A stretch of 64,000 bases of DNA from Gentiana macrophylla. Its lineage: Eukaryota > Streptophyta > Magnoliopsida > Gentianales > Gentianaceae. Below are positions 35,660-47,348 of this stretch, one piece after another (position 1 is the stretch's first letter; each line of letters starts with the position of its first letter). The stretch is taken from assembly GCA_026214975.1 (NCBI GenBank), contig CM047813.1, positions 35,125,871-35,189,870 of the forward strand, read 5' to 3'. A program made the translations under genes and the position numbers. The notes under the pieces were generated by a model. The model was not told the origin of the DNA. It did not search any database and was given only the letters and a program-made list of their open reading frames with translations.

Positions 35660-37050
35660 AGTAAGGCCCCACTTATTCCTTATAAGCCCGACATAGATAC
35701 TTACGAAAGGCGGTTAAGAGCGAGAAAGAAACAAGGTCATATCGGTCGTGAAATCTCGACGGAGGATCATCATCAAATCAAAATACGAAAATGGTCAAAA
35801 CAAAGATGAAACACCTGAACAAGGGCTAGATCATGCTCAAGGCATGGCCAAAATCTTAATCGAGATCTACCAATACCAAATAACCGAAATAGAAATAATC
35901 AAAATCGGAACCGTAACAATCGTAATAATAACCCACCAAATCCGAGACCTATTTGTGATCGGACCTTAAGAATAAACCGGACTAATAATCCATTCGTTTA
36001 CCCAATGAAGGAGCAAATAATTTTGAAATAAAATCTCATCTTTTTGGTCTAATTGACGCAAGAGCCCAATTTCTAGGAGAGGATGATGAGGATCCACATC
36101 ATCACCTCTATCTTTTCGAAGAATTGTGCAATACAGCCAAAAGTCAAGGTGCTCATCGTGAATTAACAAGGATGTCTATGTTTCCTTTTTCTTTAAAAGG
36201 AAGAGCACGAGATTGGTTTATGTCACTTCCACATCATTCATTGACTAGTTGGGAGGAGATTCAAACCGAGTTCTTAAAGCAAGATTTTTACTCCGGGTAG
36301 AAATTTGGAATTAAAAGTCGAAATTGCCAACTTTAGACAAGGATCTCAAGAAACACTTGGGAATGCGTGGAGAGATTTAAAAGTTGCTAAGATCTTGTCC
36401 CGATCATGGTTATTCCTTAGAAATGCAAATCCAACTTTTCAGTCAGTAAATTAAGGAAAGATTCACGTGCGTATGTAGATCATGCATGTGGTGGTTCATT
36501 AATGATGAGTGAAGCTCAAATAGTTTACGATGCTATAGAAAAGATTTCCAAAAATAACAGAATGTGGGAAACCGGTTCTAGCACCAGAAAGTAGCATTTG
36601 CAGGAGAATGCACATCGAATATGGAAGTTCTAGCACACTTGGAGAATTTGGGTAGAAATTTGACACCTGTGAAGCTAGTAGGATCAGAAAATCGAAACTA
36701 TCGTACCAAATGACTACTCAAATCATGATAATGTGTCATTAGGGATAGAAGAACCGTAAGGATACTCAAGGGAAGAGGTGAGTTTTTTACAACAAAGATA
36801 GGAATTTGAACAACGCGTATTCAAACTCCTTTAATGCTATTAAAAGAGAGCACCCAACTTTTAGATGGTCCAAAACCCTAATAAGCCAGGACAACCGCCA
36901 TATCCAGCTTCAAGATAAGAATCCATATAGTAATCAAGTTCATCAAGGAAATACATCAAATCGTAACCTACAATCGTTACCTAAATCTTATCCACAACAT
37001 ACTACTCAAACTATACCAATCACCCAAAGTTCAACCCAACCTTGAAGGAG
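35660..37050 (+). pseudogene. Element Y: gag, frameshifted
   Basis: Starts about 200 bp after the PBS with MTVKSKAPLIPYKPD-type sequence. The core reads FPFSLKGRARDWFMSLPHHS, then LTSWEEIQTEFLKQDF, followed in another frame by RAYVDHACGGSLMMSEAQ. This is the Retrotrans_gag domain of Athila-type elements. At least four frame changes or stops are seen. Confidence 0.85.
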
Positions 37051-37349
37051 TTGATAAATGGGATAAATTAATGGAAAAATGATGGGTGTAGTATCTACTC
37101 AAGCTCGAGAATATAGAAACTATGATAACTTCTATAGGTTCATCCTCTAAGGATATGACTATGTTGAAAACTTCGTGGGTGGACATGATACGAGAATGAG
37201 AACTATAGAAGCATCGTTAAGAATATGGAAGATCATTTGAGTAGAGAAGGAGAACGTAACAACAAGTAGACCTCCGGGAGGATTACCAAGTAATCTTGAA
37301 AGAAACCCGAGAGAGGTAAAAGGCGTGATTACGAGAAGTAGGAAATATT

Positions 37350-37742
37350 GTGAAGATACTAGAGCAGAGAGAACGCAGAAAAAATGAGGTAGAAAATGAT
37401 TTAGATGGTAATATCGTAAAGGAAAAGGACGAACTTGAATTTACTGATGAAGAGGAAGAAATTATCAAAGAATTCTTAAAACAGAATAATATTGAACCGG
37501 AAATTGAAGGCGAAAAATGGGTAAAAGTCCATAGAATTCTGAAAGATCCTATGGATAAGGACCTGAGAACCCTATTTAAGGAACATGTCAGAGAAAATCA
37601 GGGGGAAAAACAGGAAGATTTAAAAGTAACTGAGAAGGATAAAGTTGATACAGGGGATGTTTTAAAGGAAAAATCTCAAGATAATGAAACTTGGCGATCA
37701 AGTAATGCTCAAAGATTCAAGGAAAAAGGAAAAGAGAAATGA
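37350..37742 (+). CDS. Element Y: charged gag-protease linker
   Basis: A 130-codon frame, very rich in Glu and Lys (FTDEEEEIIKEFLKQNNI), with no domain I recognise. Its position between gag and protease, and its low complexity, fit the variable linker of gag-pol. The Met is probably not a true start. Confidence 0.55.
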   Translation: MKILEQRERRKNEVENDLDGNIVKEKDELEFTDEEEEIIKEFLKQNNIEPEIEGEKWVKVHRILKDPMDKDLRTLFKEHVRENQGEKQEDLKVTEKDKVDTGDVLKEKSQDNETWRSSNAQRFKEKGKEK

Positions 37743-37978
37743 CTTGAGTAACCAAAGGTTATAGATTTAGAATCTTTGCCTTATCCACCAAAAGATCAAA
37801 TTAAAAGATAAAAACGATAAGAAATATGCTCGTTTCTTGACACTTTTCGTCATATTCATGTCAATATCCTGTTATAGAAGCTTTAGTCAACATGCCCGCC
37901 TATGGAAAGTTTCTTAAAGATATCCTATCTAATAAAAAAGCGATTAGAAGAATATGAGAATATTTGCCTTAATGAAGA

Positions 37979-38893
37979 ATGTTCTCGCAATACTTCAAAG
38001 ATCGACTACCACCTAAACTTAAAGATCCCTGGCGGTTTCACATACCATGTGAAATTGGAGGATTTCTTTTAAAGAAAGTATTGTGTGATCTAGAGCAAGT
38101 ATCAATCTCATGTCTTTTTGAGGATTATAAGAAACTTGGAATAGGAGAGTTTACGAATCATTGAAATGACCCTTCGGATATGGCGGATAGATCAATTAAA
38201 CATCCTAAGGGAATAATCGAGGACGTGTTGGTTAAAATTGATAAATTTTACTTCCCAGTAGACTTTGTAATAATGGAAATGGAAGAAGGATATTCAGCGC
38301 CAATTATTCTAGGTCGACCATTTCTAGCTACAGGAAGGACTTTGATAGATGTTCAAAAAGGTGAACTAATACTGAGAGTTAATGAGGATAAAGTTTCATT
38401 CAATATCTTCAAAGCTATAAACCATCCATACAAAGAACCAGAATCATGTTCTTTTATAGATGAATATTCTACTATCTGGGATGCCAAATCTAAAGGTTAT
38501 GAAAATAAATTAGAAGAATGTTTGGCATTTTCTATCTATAAAGAAGATGAAAATGATACTGAAATGAAAGAAGTAATCCTTTATTTAGATAAAGGAGGGT
38601 TTGTTAAACATCCATGGCATAAAAATTTGAAATTGGAAATGGAAGGACCAGGTTTAAAACCATCATTAGAAGATCCACCAAGGAATGCAGTTGAAACCAC
38701 TTCCTTCGAATCAAAATATGCTTTTCTTAAAAATGATAATGCATTACCTATTATCATTTCATCAACCTTAACAAAAGAACAAGAGGATCAATTACTAAGA
38801 ATGTTAAGAGAACATAAGAAAGCTTTTGGATGGACGTTAGCGTATATCAAAGGAATTAGCCCAAATTTGTGTTCACAAGATTATTTTGAATGA
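37979..38893 (+). pseudogene. Element Y: aspartic protease with damaged active site
   Basis: Frame one holds DPWRFHIPCEIGGFLLKKVL followed by CDLEQVSIS where CDLGAS is expected, so the catalytic loop is altered by local indels. A stop follows at 38162. Frame two (38180-38893) reads ADRSIKHPKGIIEDVLVKID, then APIILGRPFLATGRTLIDVQ and a long spacer ending with LRMLREHKKAFGWTLAYIKG, the segment that leads into RT. Confidence 0.88.
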
Positions 38894-38905
38894 AGAAGCT
38901 AAACC

Positions 38906-39905
38906 TTGTATTCACCACAACGCCGCCTCAATCCGAATTTGCAAACAATCGTTAAGAAAGAGGTCATTAAGCTATTAGAAATGGGAATAATCTTTCCCAT
39001 ATCGGATAGTGAATGGGTAAGTCCGACTCAAGTAGTTCCAAAGAAAGGAGGTTTCACGGTAAAAGAAAATGATAAAATGAATGGATTCCGACAAGGGGAA
39101 ATTACAGGATATCGAATGTGTATTGACTTTGAAATCCGAATGATCATACTAAAAGGATCATCATCCACTTCCATTCATCGTGCGATGTTGGAAAGATTGA
39201 GTGGACATAAGTATTCTTGCTTTTTAGATGGTTATTCAGGTTATTTATACGATATTCATTGCAGCGAGAGATAGAGAAAAACTACTTTCACTTGTCCCTA
39301 TGGAACTTTTGCTTATAAAAGAATGCCGTTTGGATTATGTAATGCACCGCTACATTTCAAATGATGTATGATGGCAATATTTTCTGATATGGTTGAGAAA
39401 TTCTTAGAAATCTTTATGGATGACTTTAGTGTGTATGGAGATTCTTTTGATAAATGCTTATCACACTTAGAACGTGTTTTACAACGCTGTGAAGATACCA
39501 ACTTGGTTCTAAACTGGGAAAAATGTCATTTGATGGTATCTGAAGGAATTGTACTAGGTCATAGAATCTCTGAAGAAGGAATTGAAGTTGATAAAGCTAA
39601 AGTCGAAGTAATTGAAAAATTACCTCCACCAATTAATTTAAAAACGTTAAGAGGATTTCTTGGACATGCAGGATTTTATAGAAGGTTTATTGCAGATTTC
39701 TCAAAAATAGCAAAACCCTTGAGTCATTTGCTAGAAAAAGAAGTACCTTTTAACTTTGATGATAAATGTATGGAAGCCTTTAAGACCCTAAAAGCGAAAT
39801 TAACTCTTGCACTAAGCACTAGTAGCACCGATTGGGATTTGCCGTTTGAAATTATGTGTGATGCAAGTGATTTAGTCAGTAGGAGCTGTTTTAGGTCAAC
39901 GGTAT
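38906..39905 (+). pseudogene. Element Y: reverse transcriptase, frameshifted, FMDD present
   Basis: Blocks: LLEMGIIFPISDSEWVSPTQ, VVPKKGGFTV, RMCIDF, HRAMLERLSGHKYSCFLDGY, FAYKRMPFGLCNAP and EIFMDDFSVYGDSFDKCL with the catalytic FMDD. Then the thumb: LKTLRGFLGHAGFYRRFIAD. Breaks occur near 39130, 39250, 39365 and 39880. The 179-codon frame 39368-39907 is the longest intact piece. Confidence 0.92.
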
Positions 39906-39989
39906 AACAAAATTCTCAAAGCTATCTACTATGCTTCTCACACATTAAACGCAGCTCAGCTTAATTATGCAACTACTGAGAAAGAACTG

Positions 39990-40784
39990 TTGGCTGTAAT
40001 ATTTGCCTTAGATAAGTTTCGATCATATATTGTTGGTTCTAAGGTAATAATCTACACAGACCATTCAGCTCTGAAGTATCTTTTAAGTAAGAAAGATGCC
40101 AAACCGCGTCTTCTTAGGTGGATTCTGTTACTTCAGGAATTCGACATTGAAATTAAGGATAAAAAAGGAAGTGAAAATGTAGTAGCAGATCATCTAAGCA
40201 GGATGGATAATGATGAAGGAAAAGGAAAAGAAATTCAGGATTCATTTCCAGATGAGAAACTGTTTAAGATAGATACTCCTTCAACCATGCGATTATTAAA
40301 AACTAGAATACCATCAAAGGAAGATTCGCCATGGTTTGGGGATATTGTTAACTACATTACCTGTAAGTACATCCCACCTCATTGGACTTGGCAACAGAAA
40401 AAGAAGTTCTTTTACGACTTAAAGTTTTATTATTGGGATAAACCGGATCTTTTCCGAAGATGCTCAGATGGAATAATTAGGAAATGTATTCCTGATAGTG
40501 AAATTTTAAGTGTATTATCATTTTGTCATGATCGTGAGGCGGAGGTCATCATGGAGGATGGAAAAACTGCTTTCAAAGTTTTACAATGTGGTTTCTATTG
40601 GCCTACACTATATAGAGATGCATATAAATATGCAAAATCTTGTGAATCATGTCAAAAATGGGGAAATATATCGAAAAAACATGAAATGCCTATGCAACCG
40701 ATTTTAGAATGTGAACTATTTGATGTGTGGGGTATAGATTTCATGGGACCTTTCCCTGTATCTTTTGGAAAAGATTTATTCTAG
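39990..40784 (+). pseudogene. Element Y: RNase H C-terminal part and integrase N-terminus
   Basis: One 264-codon frame holds [40 protein letters not shown] and [11 protein letters not shown] of gypsy RNase H. It continues with the spacer [18 protein letters not shown] and the integrase zinc finger ([12 protein letters not shown]). The first half of the finger is out of frame: the +1 frame over about 40540-40565 gives GGGHHGGW, where this frame reads AEVIMEDG. Two compensating indels are therefore implied. It ends at [17 protein letters not shown], the first catalytic Asp region. Confidence 0.9.
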
Positions 40785-41580
40785 TAATGGTTGATTATGT
40801 TTCTAAATGGGTAGAAATTTGAAGCTCTCCCTACTAATGATACCAGAGTAGTGCTAAGGTTCCTTAAAAGAATATATTCACACGATATGGCATTCCGAGG
40901 GCTATCATTAGTGATAGAGGTTCACATTTTTGTAACCGACCATTTACTAAGATAATTGAGAAATATGGTGTAACTCATAAACTTGGAACACCCTATCATC
41001 CACAAACTAGTGGGCGAGTAGAGGTGTCTAATAGAGAAATTAAAAGAATCGTGGAAGACAGTGGACTCGAATCGTAAAAATCTGGCGAAAAGACTTGATG
41101 ATGCATTATGGGCATACTGAATGACCTTTAAAACACCGATTGGTCGTTCTCCTTACAAATTAGTATTCGGAAAATCTTGTCATCTCCTGTTGAATTAGAA
41201 CACCGAGCTTTATGGGCTATTAAATTTCTAAACTTTGATCCTAAAGTCATCGGTGATCATAGATTACTTCGATTAATGTAACTAGAAGAATTTCGACTCG
41301 ATTCTTATGAAAATGCTCGAATCTACAAGGAACGCACAAAAGCTTTTCATGATAAGAAAATCTATAGTCGTGAGTTCCATATAGGTGATCGAGTACTTTT
41401 ATATAATTCACGTTTGAAGTTGTTTCGGAAAGCTTAAATCTAGATGGACAGTCCATATGACGTAACAAAAATCTATAAGTCCGAGTCATTGAACTAACTG
41501 ATGGAAAAACAACTTTTATAGCCAATGGACACGGGTGAAATTGTTCGTGGAAGTCAAGGATACCTCAAACGTAAGAAGTA
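40785..41580 (+). pseudogene. Element Y: integrase core and C-terminal region, broken
   Basis: Fragments in several frames: [30 protein letters not shown] (with the catalytic Glu), [20 protein letters not shown] (the GPY/F-type region). Stops interrupt the core. This is the DDE integrase that inserts the cDNA. Confidence 0.85.
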
Positions 41581-42172
41581 TTATTACTTATCGACCCTCC
41601 AACGAATTGAGGAAGCGAATTTTAAACTCACCGATTACAGTACTATCTTTCTAATTTACCTTTTAATATGCATTTTAAAGTAGTTTCGTCTTTTACCGGA
41701 TGTAGACGTAAAAGAACCTGGATGCCTTTCATAGATAGAATAAAAGTTTTTATTTTACTTTTAAGATTAGGTCTAAATAAGGATGTCGCTTTTAAGATAG
41801 AAGCCTTAGTTTCTAAATTAAATAAGGAATTATTAATCGAAGTCGAGAAAGAGAACTTTGTAATGGAAATTCAAGGAGTGCAATAAAAGAAGAGCGAGGT
41901 TTTTAATGAAGTGTAGAATCATGGGGAAAAATGGAACATCTTTGGGCGATAAAGTGTGGAAGAAATACAACCATATCCCAGGATGAGTGTTTGAATGTTA
42001 TTAAGAAGGAACGATTAGGTGGTTATCCGAAAATCCCGAGGAATACAAAGAGATAATTCAAACGCATCACTCCTAGGAGAAAGGTTAAGGGACCGTTATG
42101 ATAACAATCTTGAAATCGAGATTGAGGAGTTAGCAAAAAATCCTAAGAATTTCGGTGTGTGTGTTTTGTGAC

Positions 42173-42209
42173 CGGCACGCGGTACACACACTACCGCACG
42201 CGCGCCGGT
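42173..42209 (+). promoter_or_regulatory. Element Y: LTR-type GCACGCG motif block before ORF A
   Basis: CCGGCACGCGGTACACAC and CCGCACGCGCGCCGG flank a short spacer, closely resembling the U3 blocks. No good TATA follows; TTAAACCTAAAAATG at 42220-42234 is the nearest AT-rich candidate. Confidence 0.45.
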
Positions 42210-42659
42210 GTGTACACACTTAAACCTAAAAATGCGCCTTTCCTCATTTCTCACACCCTAAATTTGAATTGAAGAATGCCCGACTTCTCCTCTCTTCTCC
42301 TCAAAAATCAACAATTTTCAATCAATTTTCTTCACTCAAACATCACATAAGTGTTAATCTCTCTTCTTCTCTTCAACTTAATCATAAAAAAAAAAGATAC
42401 CTATTGGAAAAAGTTGAAGCTTGGCAAGCTCAAGGCTCTCTTTTCTCTCATTCCGGCGACCCCATTAATTCCGGCGACCTAAGCTTTTCATTCTAGCTTC
42501 TTAAGGTAATAATTATATATATATTTCAAATATTTCAAATTTTAGTTAATTTTCTGAATTTATTTTGAATTTATTTTGATTTTATAGCCTAAGTAATTGT
42601 TTGTTCTTGTTGTTGGTGTTGTTTGTTTGTGTTGTTGTTTTGTCATACCACTATCGTAG

Positions 42660-44218
42660 ATGGCCTCATCATCTAAAGTAATCCTAAGAGGAAAAAGACT
42701 GAAGTACCAATCGTAGTACCGGTAGTTCAAACTAGACCTTTAACCAAAAGGGAGAAAAGTTTAACCTTTGAGAAAACCGCTAGTCTGAGAAGCTAAGCGG
42801 GCACATGATGAGTACTTTAGTAAAAGTAAGGTTTGGTTAGAACGAGGGATTGATTTTTCGAAGATTGGGAAAGAAGTGAAAGAAATTTTCAAGGATAGAG
42901 GATGGTTGGATGTAGCTATGGATAGAAAAGATAAGATTAACGCTTCTATGGTATCGAGTTTTATTCAATTATTATCTACTTATGATCTTGATCTGGTTGA
43001 GAGATGACTTATATCCTCTAAGAAGTGTTAATGTTACTTTTTACCTGCTATGATTAATGTATTCTATGGCTTAACTGATATACCAGAGGAGGAGGATTAT
43101 CATAATGTATGGGGTTTAGAACATCCTATGGCTCTACAAACCAAAGCTTATGAAGCCCAGCAAGCCTTTGACCCTACTGCTGAATGGATAGAAATAGGTT
43201 TGCTTATGGGAATTGTATTAGGGACATACGGGCAATAAAACAGTTCTTAGGCCATAATGTATGTCCTTCCACACATGTTTGTGCATTTGGTCGAGAGGAA
43301 GTAGTTATTGCTTGGGCCATGGTGAATGATATTCCTATAAATCTGAGGAAATTGATCTTTTCTAAGGCATGTGAGTTTGCAAGGACTCGTTATCGAGGGG
43401 GACGCCTCCGCCCCACTAGTCTCATTTCTCGCTTATGTGAGCTTGCGAAGTCCCCTGCCTTACCTCGGATAGAATCTGTGTCTCCCTACATTCCTCCCAT
43501 TGGTCTTAAATCGAAAGCCTTACTCTACTGGAGTAATAAATTACAATAATCCTAATCGTCGGCAACAACAACCTCCACCTCCTATTCACACTCAAGTACC
43601 TAGACCACCTGAGATAGTCCACATCACCCACAAGAAGTCAAGTTGAGGCTATGTTTCAAAGATTTAGTTCAAGCTCGAGGCTAGAACTGATGCTAATATA
43701 GCTTTAGCTTTGTGAGCGAGAATAGACATTGGGCTGAGGACATTAGAGTTGGTCGAGAGAGATTTCGAGATGCTATGAGTGAGTTTGATCCTAGATTTGC
43801 TTGAGATTTCTGCTGGACACCCTATAGTCGACCCTTACCCGTATACTATGCCGATTGGATTCCGCCGATTCCGCCACCTGCTTATTTATCGTGACTATAC
43901 GCCGTCATCCATAGGGGCGGGGTGGTATGTTTACAGTACACCAGGGACATCCTTGGGCATGGGAGGAGTGACTTCATAGCGGATGTGACAAAGGGATTTG
44001 GTTCATTTGGACTTGAGGATCGCTTCTATGTCGACGATGAGGATCGAGACATCATTTCGAACTTCATGATCGGATCCACAAAGAGCTTCGATTATGGTAT
44101 TCATACGACACGATCGCAAGGAGCTGATTTTACTTCGTTTTTATCTACATTTGGATCATCATCATCTCGAGACGACCCTACCGGTGACATCGATCTTAAC
44201 TATGATGAGGACGAGTGA
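42660..44218 (+). pseudogene. Element Y: post-integrase ORF A (plant transposon-protein type)
   Basis: Starts with MASSSKVILRGKR and continues in shifting frames: WLERGIDFSKIGKEVKEIF, MINVFYGLTDIPEEEDYHNV, HVCAFGREEVVIAWAMVNDI, PINLRKLIFSKACEFARTRY, RPTSLISRLCELAKSP, then an acidic C-terminus. The arrangement matches the 'putative plant transposon protein' ORFs that follow integrase in Athila-like elements. Function unknown; it is not an envelope protein I can recognise. A GCACGCG motif block lies 450 bp upstream. Confidence 0.7.
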
Positions 44219-44463
44219 TTTCTTTTCTTTGTTGTTTAACTATCTACTTTTTGGTTTGACTTCGCTTTTGTTATGTTTGTTTTGTACGTTAAACGTTTGA
44301 TGCACTCTCGGGGTAGTGCACATTGTTATTCTCATATTTTTATCGTAGTTTTCGGATGTTTTGGATCTTTTCCCACGCTTTAGAAATTTGCGTAATTGTT
44401 TGTCGAAAAAAATAAATCGGATCAAGCTAGAAATTGAAATATCTTTGATCGAAAGACTATTTG

Positions 44464-44560
44464 ACCGCATGCGCCGGTTGGTGTCCGCACGCGCCGTGTA
44501 GTAAGTCGCAGGATCTTCTCGTGATATTTCCATTTCGATCTCAGATTTGCCTATAAAAGG
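44464..44560 (+). promoter_or_regulatory. Element Y: putative internal promoter before ORF B
   Basis: Motif block with GCATGCGCCGG and CCGCACGCGCCG (44464-44497), then CTATAAAAGG at 44551-44560. The same order (motif block, TATA) occurs in the Y LTRs. Inferred from sequence alone. Confidence 0.5.
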
Positions 44561-44633
44561 AAACAGATGCAGCATTCCTAAAATGCTCATTTCCTTCCTT
44601 TACCTTTAATTTTCTTGCTATAAAGAGTTTAAA

Positions 44634-45512
44634 ATGTCCGATCGTTCGTCAGTTAACAGTTATTCACCTCCACATACACCAAATTCTGTCATTCCAAATC
44701 CATTTTTCATCAAATCCTCTTACGAGCCTATGTATGCTTCGGTTCACAACCCTTATATAAGTATTTCAATCAATCACCGGTGTTGATTGAGAGAGGTTTA
44801 AATTTTAGAAAGGTTGACAACTGGGCATTTACGAGGATGGATATAGATGGGTGGGACTATTTTTGTCGTATGCCGAGAGGTAGGATTAATGTTACTGTGG
44901 TAAGAGAATTCTATTCAAGATCTTGTCGAAGCTCATACTGCGTGTCGTTAACACAAATTGCTTTGATGAGAGGAGTTGTTGTTCCTTTCACCTCCACCAA
45001 CATAAATCAAATTTTCTTGATTCCACCACTCCAAACTTCACCCAGTCATTTTGAGTACCAATGGAGATTGGATACCGCTAACGGTTTTATTACAAAATAT
45101 TCGGAAGCTTGTCCACTCTTGTTCTACAATTATGATATTGATCAAAATGTCTCTACGATCGCTTTACTTCCCATCTTAGAACGTGGAAGCGATTCATCAA
45201 TTCACGTGTTTATCCAACTGTTAATTTCTCGGAAGTTAGTGATGATGAATTGATGCTTCTATATGCGATTACTACTGAGTCATTATAGATTGGGGAGTCT
45301 TGATTCGTAAATCACCGTGAGTTTTATGCTCGGGAGAAGACCGAATTATCATCCTTTACCATTTGGATGGTTGATTTCTAGGTTATGTGTTCGTTTGGCA
45401 AGGTTCCGGAAAGAGCGACAGATGAATATTTTCCACTTTCGTATTCCTCGTATTGGGCTTTTACCAGTCGATATTCGGGAGGATCGTCAAGTGGTGAAAA
45501 TTAGATAACTGT
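44634..45512 (+). pseudogene. Element Y: post-integrase ORF B, paralogous to A
   Basis: Starts with MSDRSSVNSYSPPHTPNS, shifts frame near 44780, then runs ERGLNFRKVDNWAFTRMDID, NVTVVREFYSRSCRSSYC, MRGVVVPFTSTNINQIFLIP and STIALLPILERGSDSSIH, ending near 45500. ERG-(I/L)-F-K at its start parallels ORF A, suggesting a tandem duplication. A TATA-like CTATAAAAGG (44551-44560), preceded by a GCACGCGCCG block, lies 74 bp upstream of the ATG. Confidence 0.65.
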
Positions 45513-46791
45513 GTTGGTAGTCAAGGAAGGAATAAAAAAATAATAAGAGTAGTACGGTACGTTAGTATAAGTAGCAATAACTTAAAATAAGTTAGTTTAA
45601 AAATTTAGTTTAAATTAGTTTAACTTAATTTACGGTTTTCTAGTTTAACATTCCTAGTAGTTTTAAGTTGTGTTTTAGTATTGTAATATATTTGCATGTT
45701 TTTAATTAATGTTTTTAAATGTTTTTCTTTTATATTATATAAACGCTCGTCTATTTGACACCTAAAATACTCTAACCATGATAGAATTCATTTTATTTTC
45801 TAATCCAAATTTTTACTACTCATTAGACATCGGACGATGCCAATTAAGTAAGTGGGAGTAGAGATTGGTTAGTGAATAAATTGAATTTAATACATCAAAT
45901 ACTTATACACTTAGTTTAATAAGCAATAATATATAATTATTTGATAAAATGATATATTTGGATAGAATAAATTTTTAATTAAGTAAAGTAATCTTGATAT
46001 ATTATTCTTATATTAATTATGTCTATTTTAGATTTTTAATAAGATTTTAAGTATATATATCTTGATAAATATTATGAAATATTTTTATGAAATTAGACAA
46101 AAGTTACTTATAATTATAATGAAATTTTAGAATAATTTTCTTTTCAAGACAAAGTATGAAATTGGAATCGGATTAGGAATGATGAGATTTTTGGCATAAC
46201 TTTGATAAACCAGAGCCAAATAAGCCTACTCCGAACATAATTTCCAATTTTGTCCCCACCTCACCTTTGTAGAGTGATCAAGACCTCACTCAAAAATAGC
46301 CATTATTATTAACTAGAAATTACAACCCTAACTTAATAATGGTCTACATTTCTTTGAAAATCCCGCAAGTTTAGTATGTATTTATGGATAAGCGGTGATG
46401 ACATCGAAACTTGGTATATGCCGAGATTGAAATGAATGTTATTCGGAAGGCAATTTATTATCAAATATGGTTATTCTCAAAAAAAAAAAAAAAAAAATAA
46501 AAATCTAAGAACAGTATTATAGGTATCTTTTCTGCTTTTTGATCGACAACCCAAAAATAAAATATCGATAAAGTCGCTGATGATAGTAGTCCAAATAGGG
46601 TATTATCACGAAATGTCCTATTCTTTGGGAATGAAGATATATGCTATAAATCGATGAAAAGAAAAAGTCGAATCAAAACTATCAAGAATTATCACGAGTT
46701 TAAGGAAACCGGATTCGTGATTTTCGATCGAAAGAGTAGTACTCCGATCAATCTTGATAAAGCAATGCCTATGTTCTTAAGTTCTTATTTA

Positions 46792-46845
<54 letters not shown>

Positions 46846-47329
46846 TATAATAATAATAATAATAACCATATTTTGGAAGTTCTTAAAGTTAAAAATTGAA
46901 AACAGTGTCAGGAGTGTTACTGATTTAGAAATTTTTGATCAGAAGATGAAGGTGTAAATCGTGCATTTGACTTGCTTCTATTTTCTTTTGATTTCCTTTG
47001 TTATCCTTTTCGATTAGCCAACTACCCCGAACTCGAACGTTACAAGCCAATTTGCCAACTACTTGACTTAGTCATTGATTCTGATAAATCATACAGTGGA
47101 GATTAAAAAGTTGTTCTAAATATTTTATTTATACTTATAAAGTGATTCATGAAAAATTTCATTTAAATAATATTTTATAACTAGTTTATTAAATTATATA
47201 CACTTTTTATCTTCTTAAATATCTTAGATAGATGAAATTAATATAATTATAATGTTGACAAAGATACGTTACTAAGTTAGGAATTTAATCTGAAGATTAT
47301 ATTATCGCTATTTTGCTTTAGGACTATCA
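45513..47329 (+). other. Element Y: AT-rich 3' region without genes
   Basis: No coding signal. Poly(A) runs at about 46479-46497 and 46799-46841, the latter followed by TA and TAA repeats. Confidence 0.75.
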
Positions 47330-47348
47330 AAAGCTAAGTGGGGAGTTG

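Noticed and set aside
42660..45512. Envelope gene making Y an Athila-type errantivirus-like element
   Set aside because: The post-integrase ORFs show no signal peptide, transmembrane segments or furin-like site that I can see. They match the unknown plant transposon-protein type instead.
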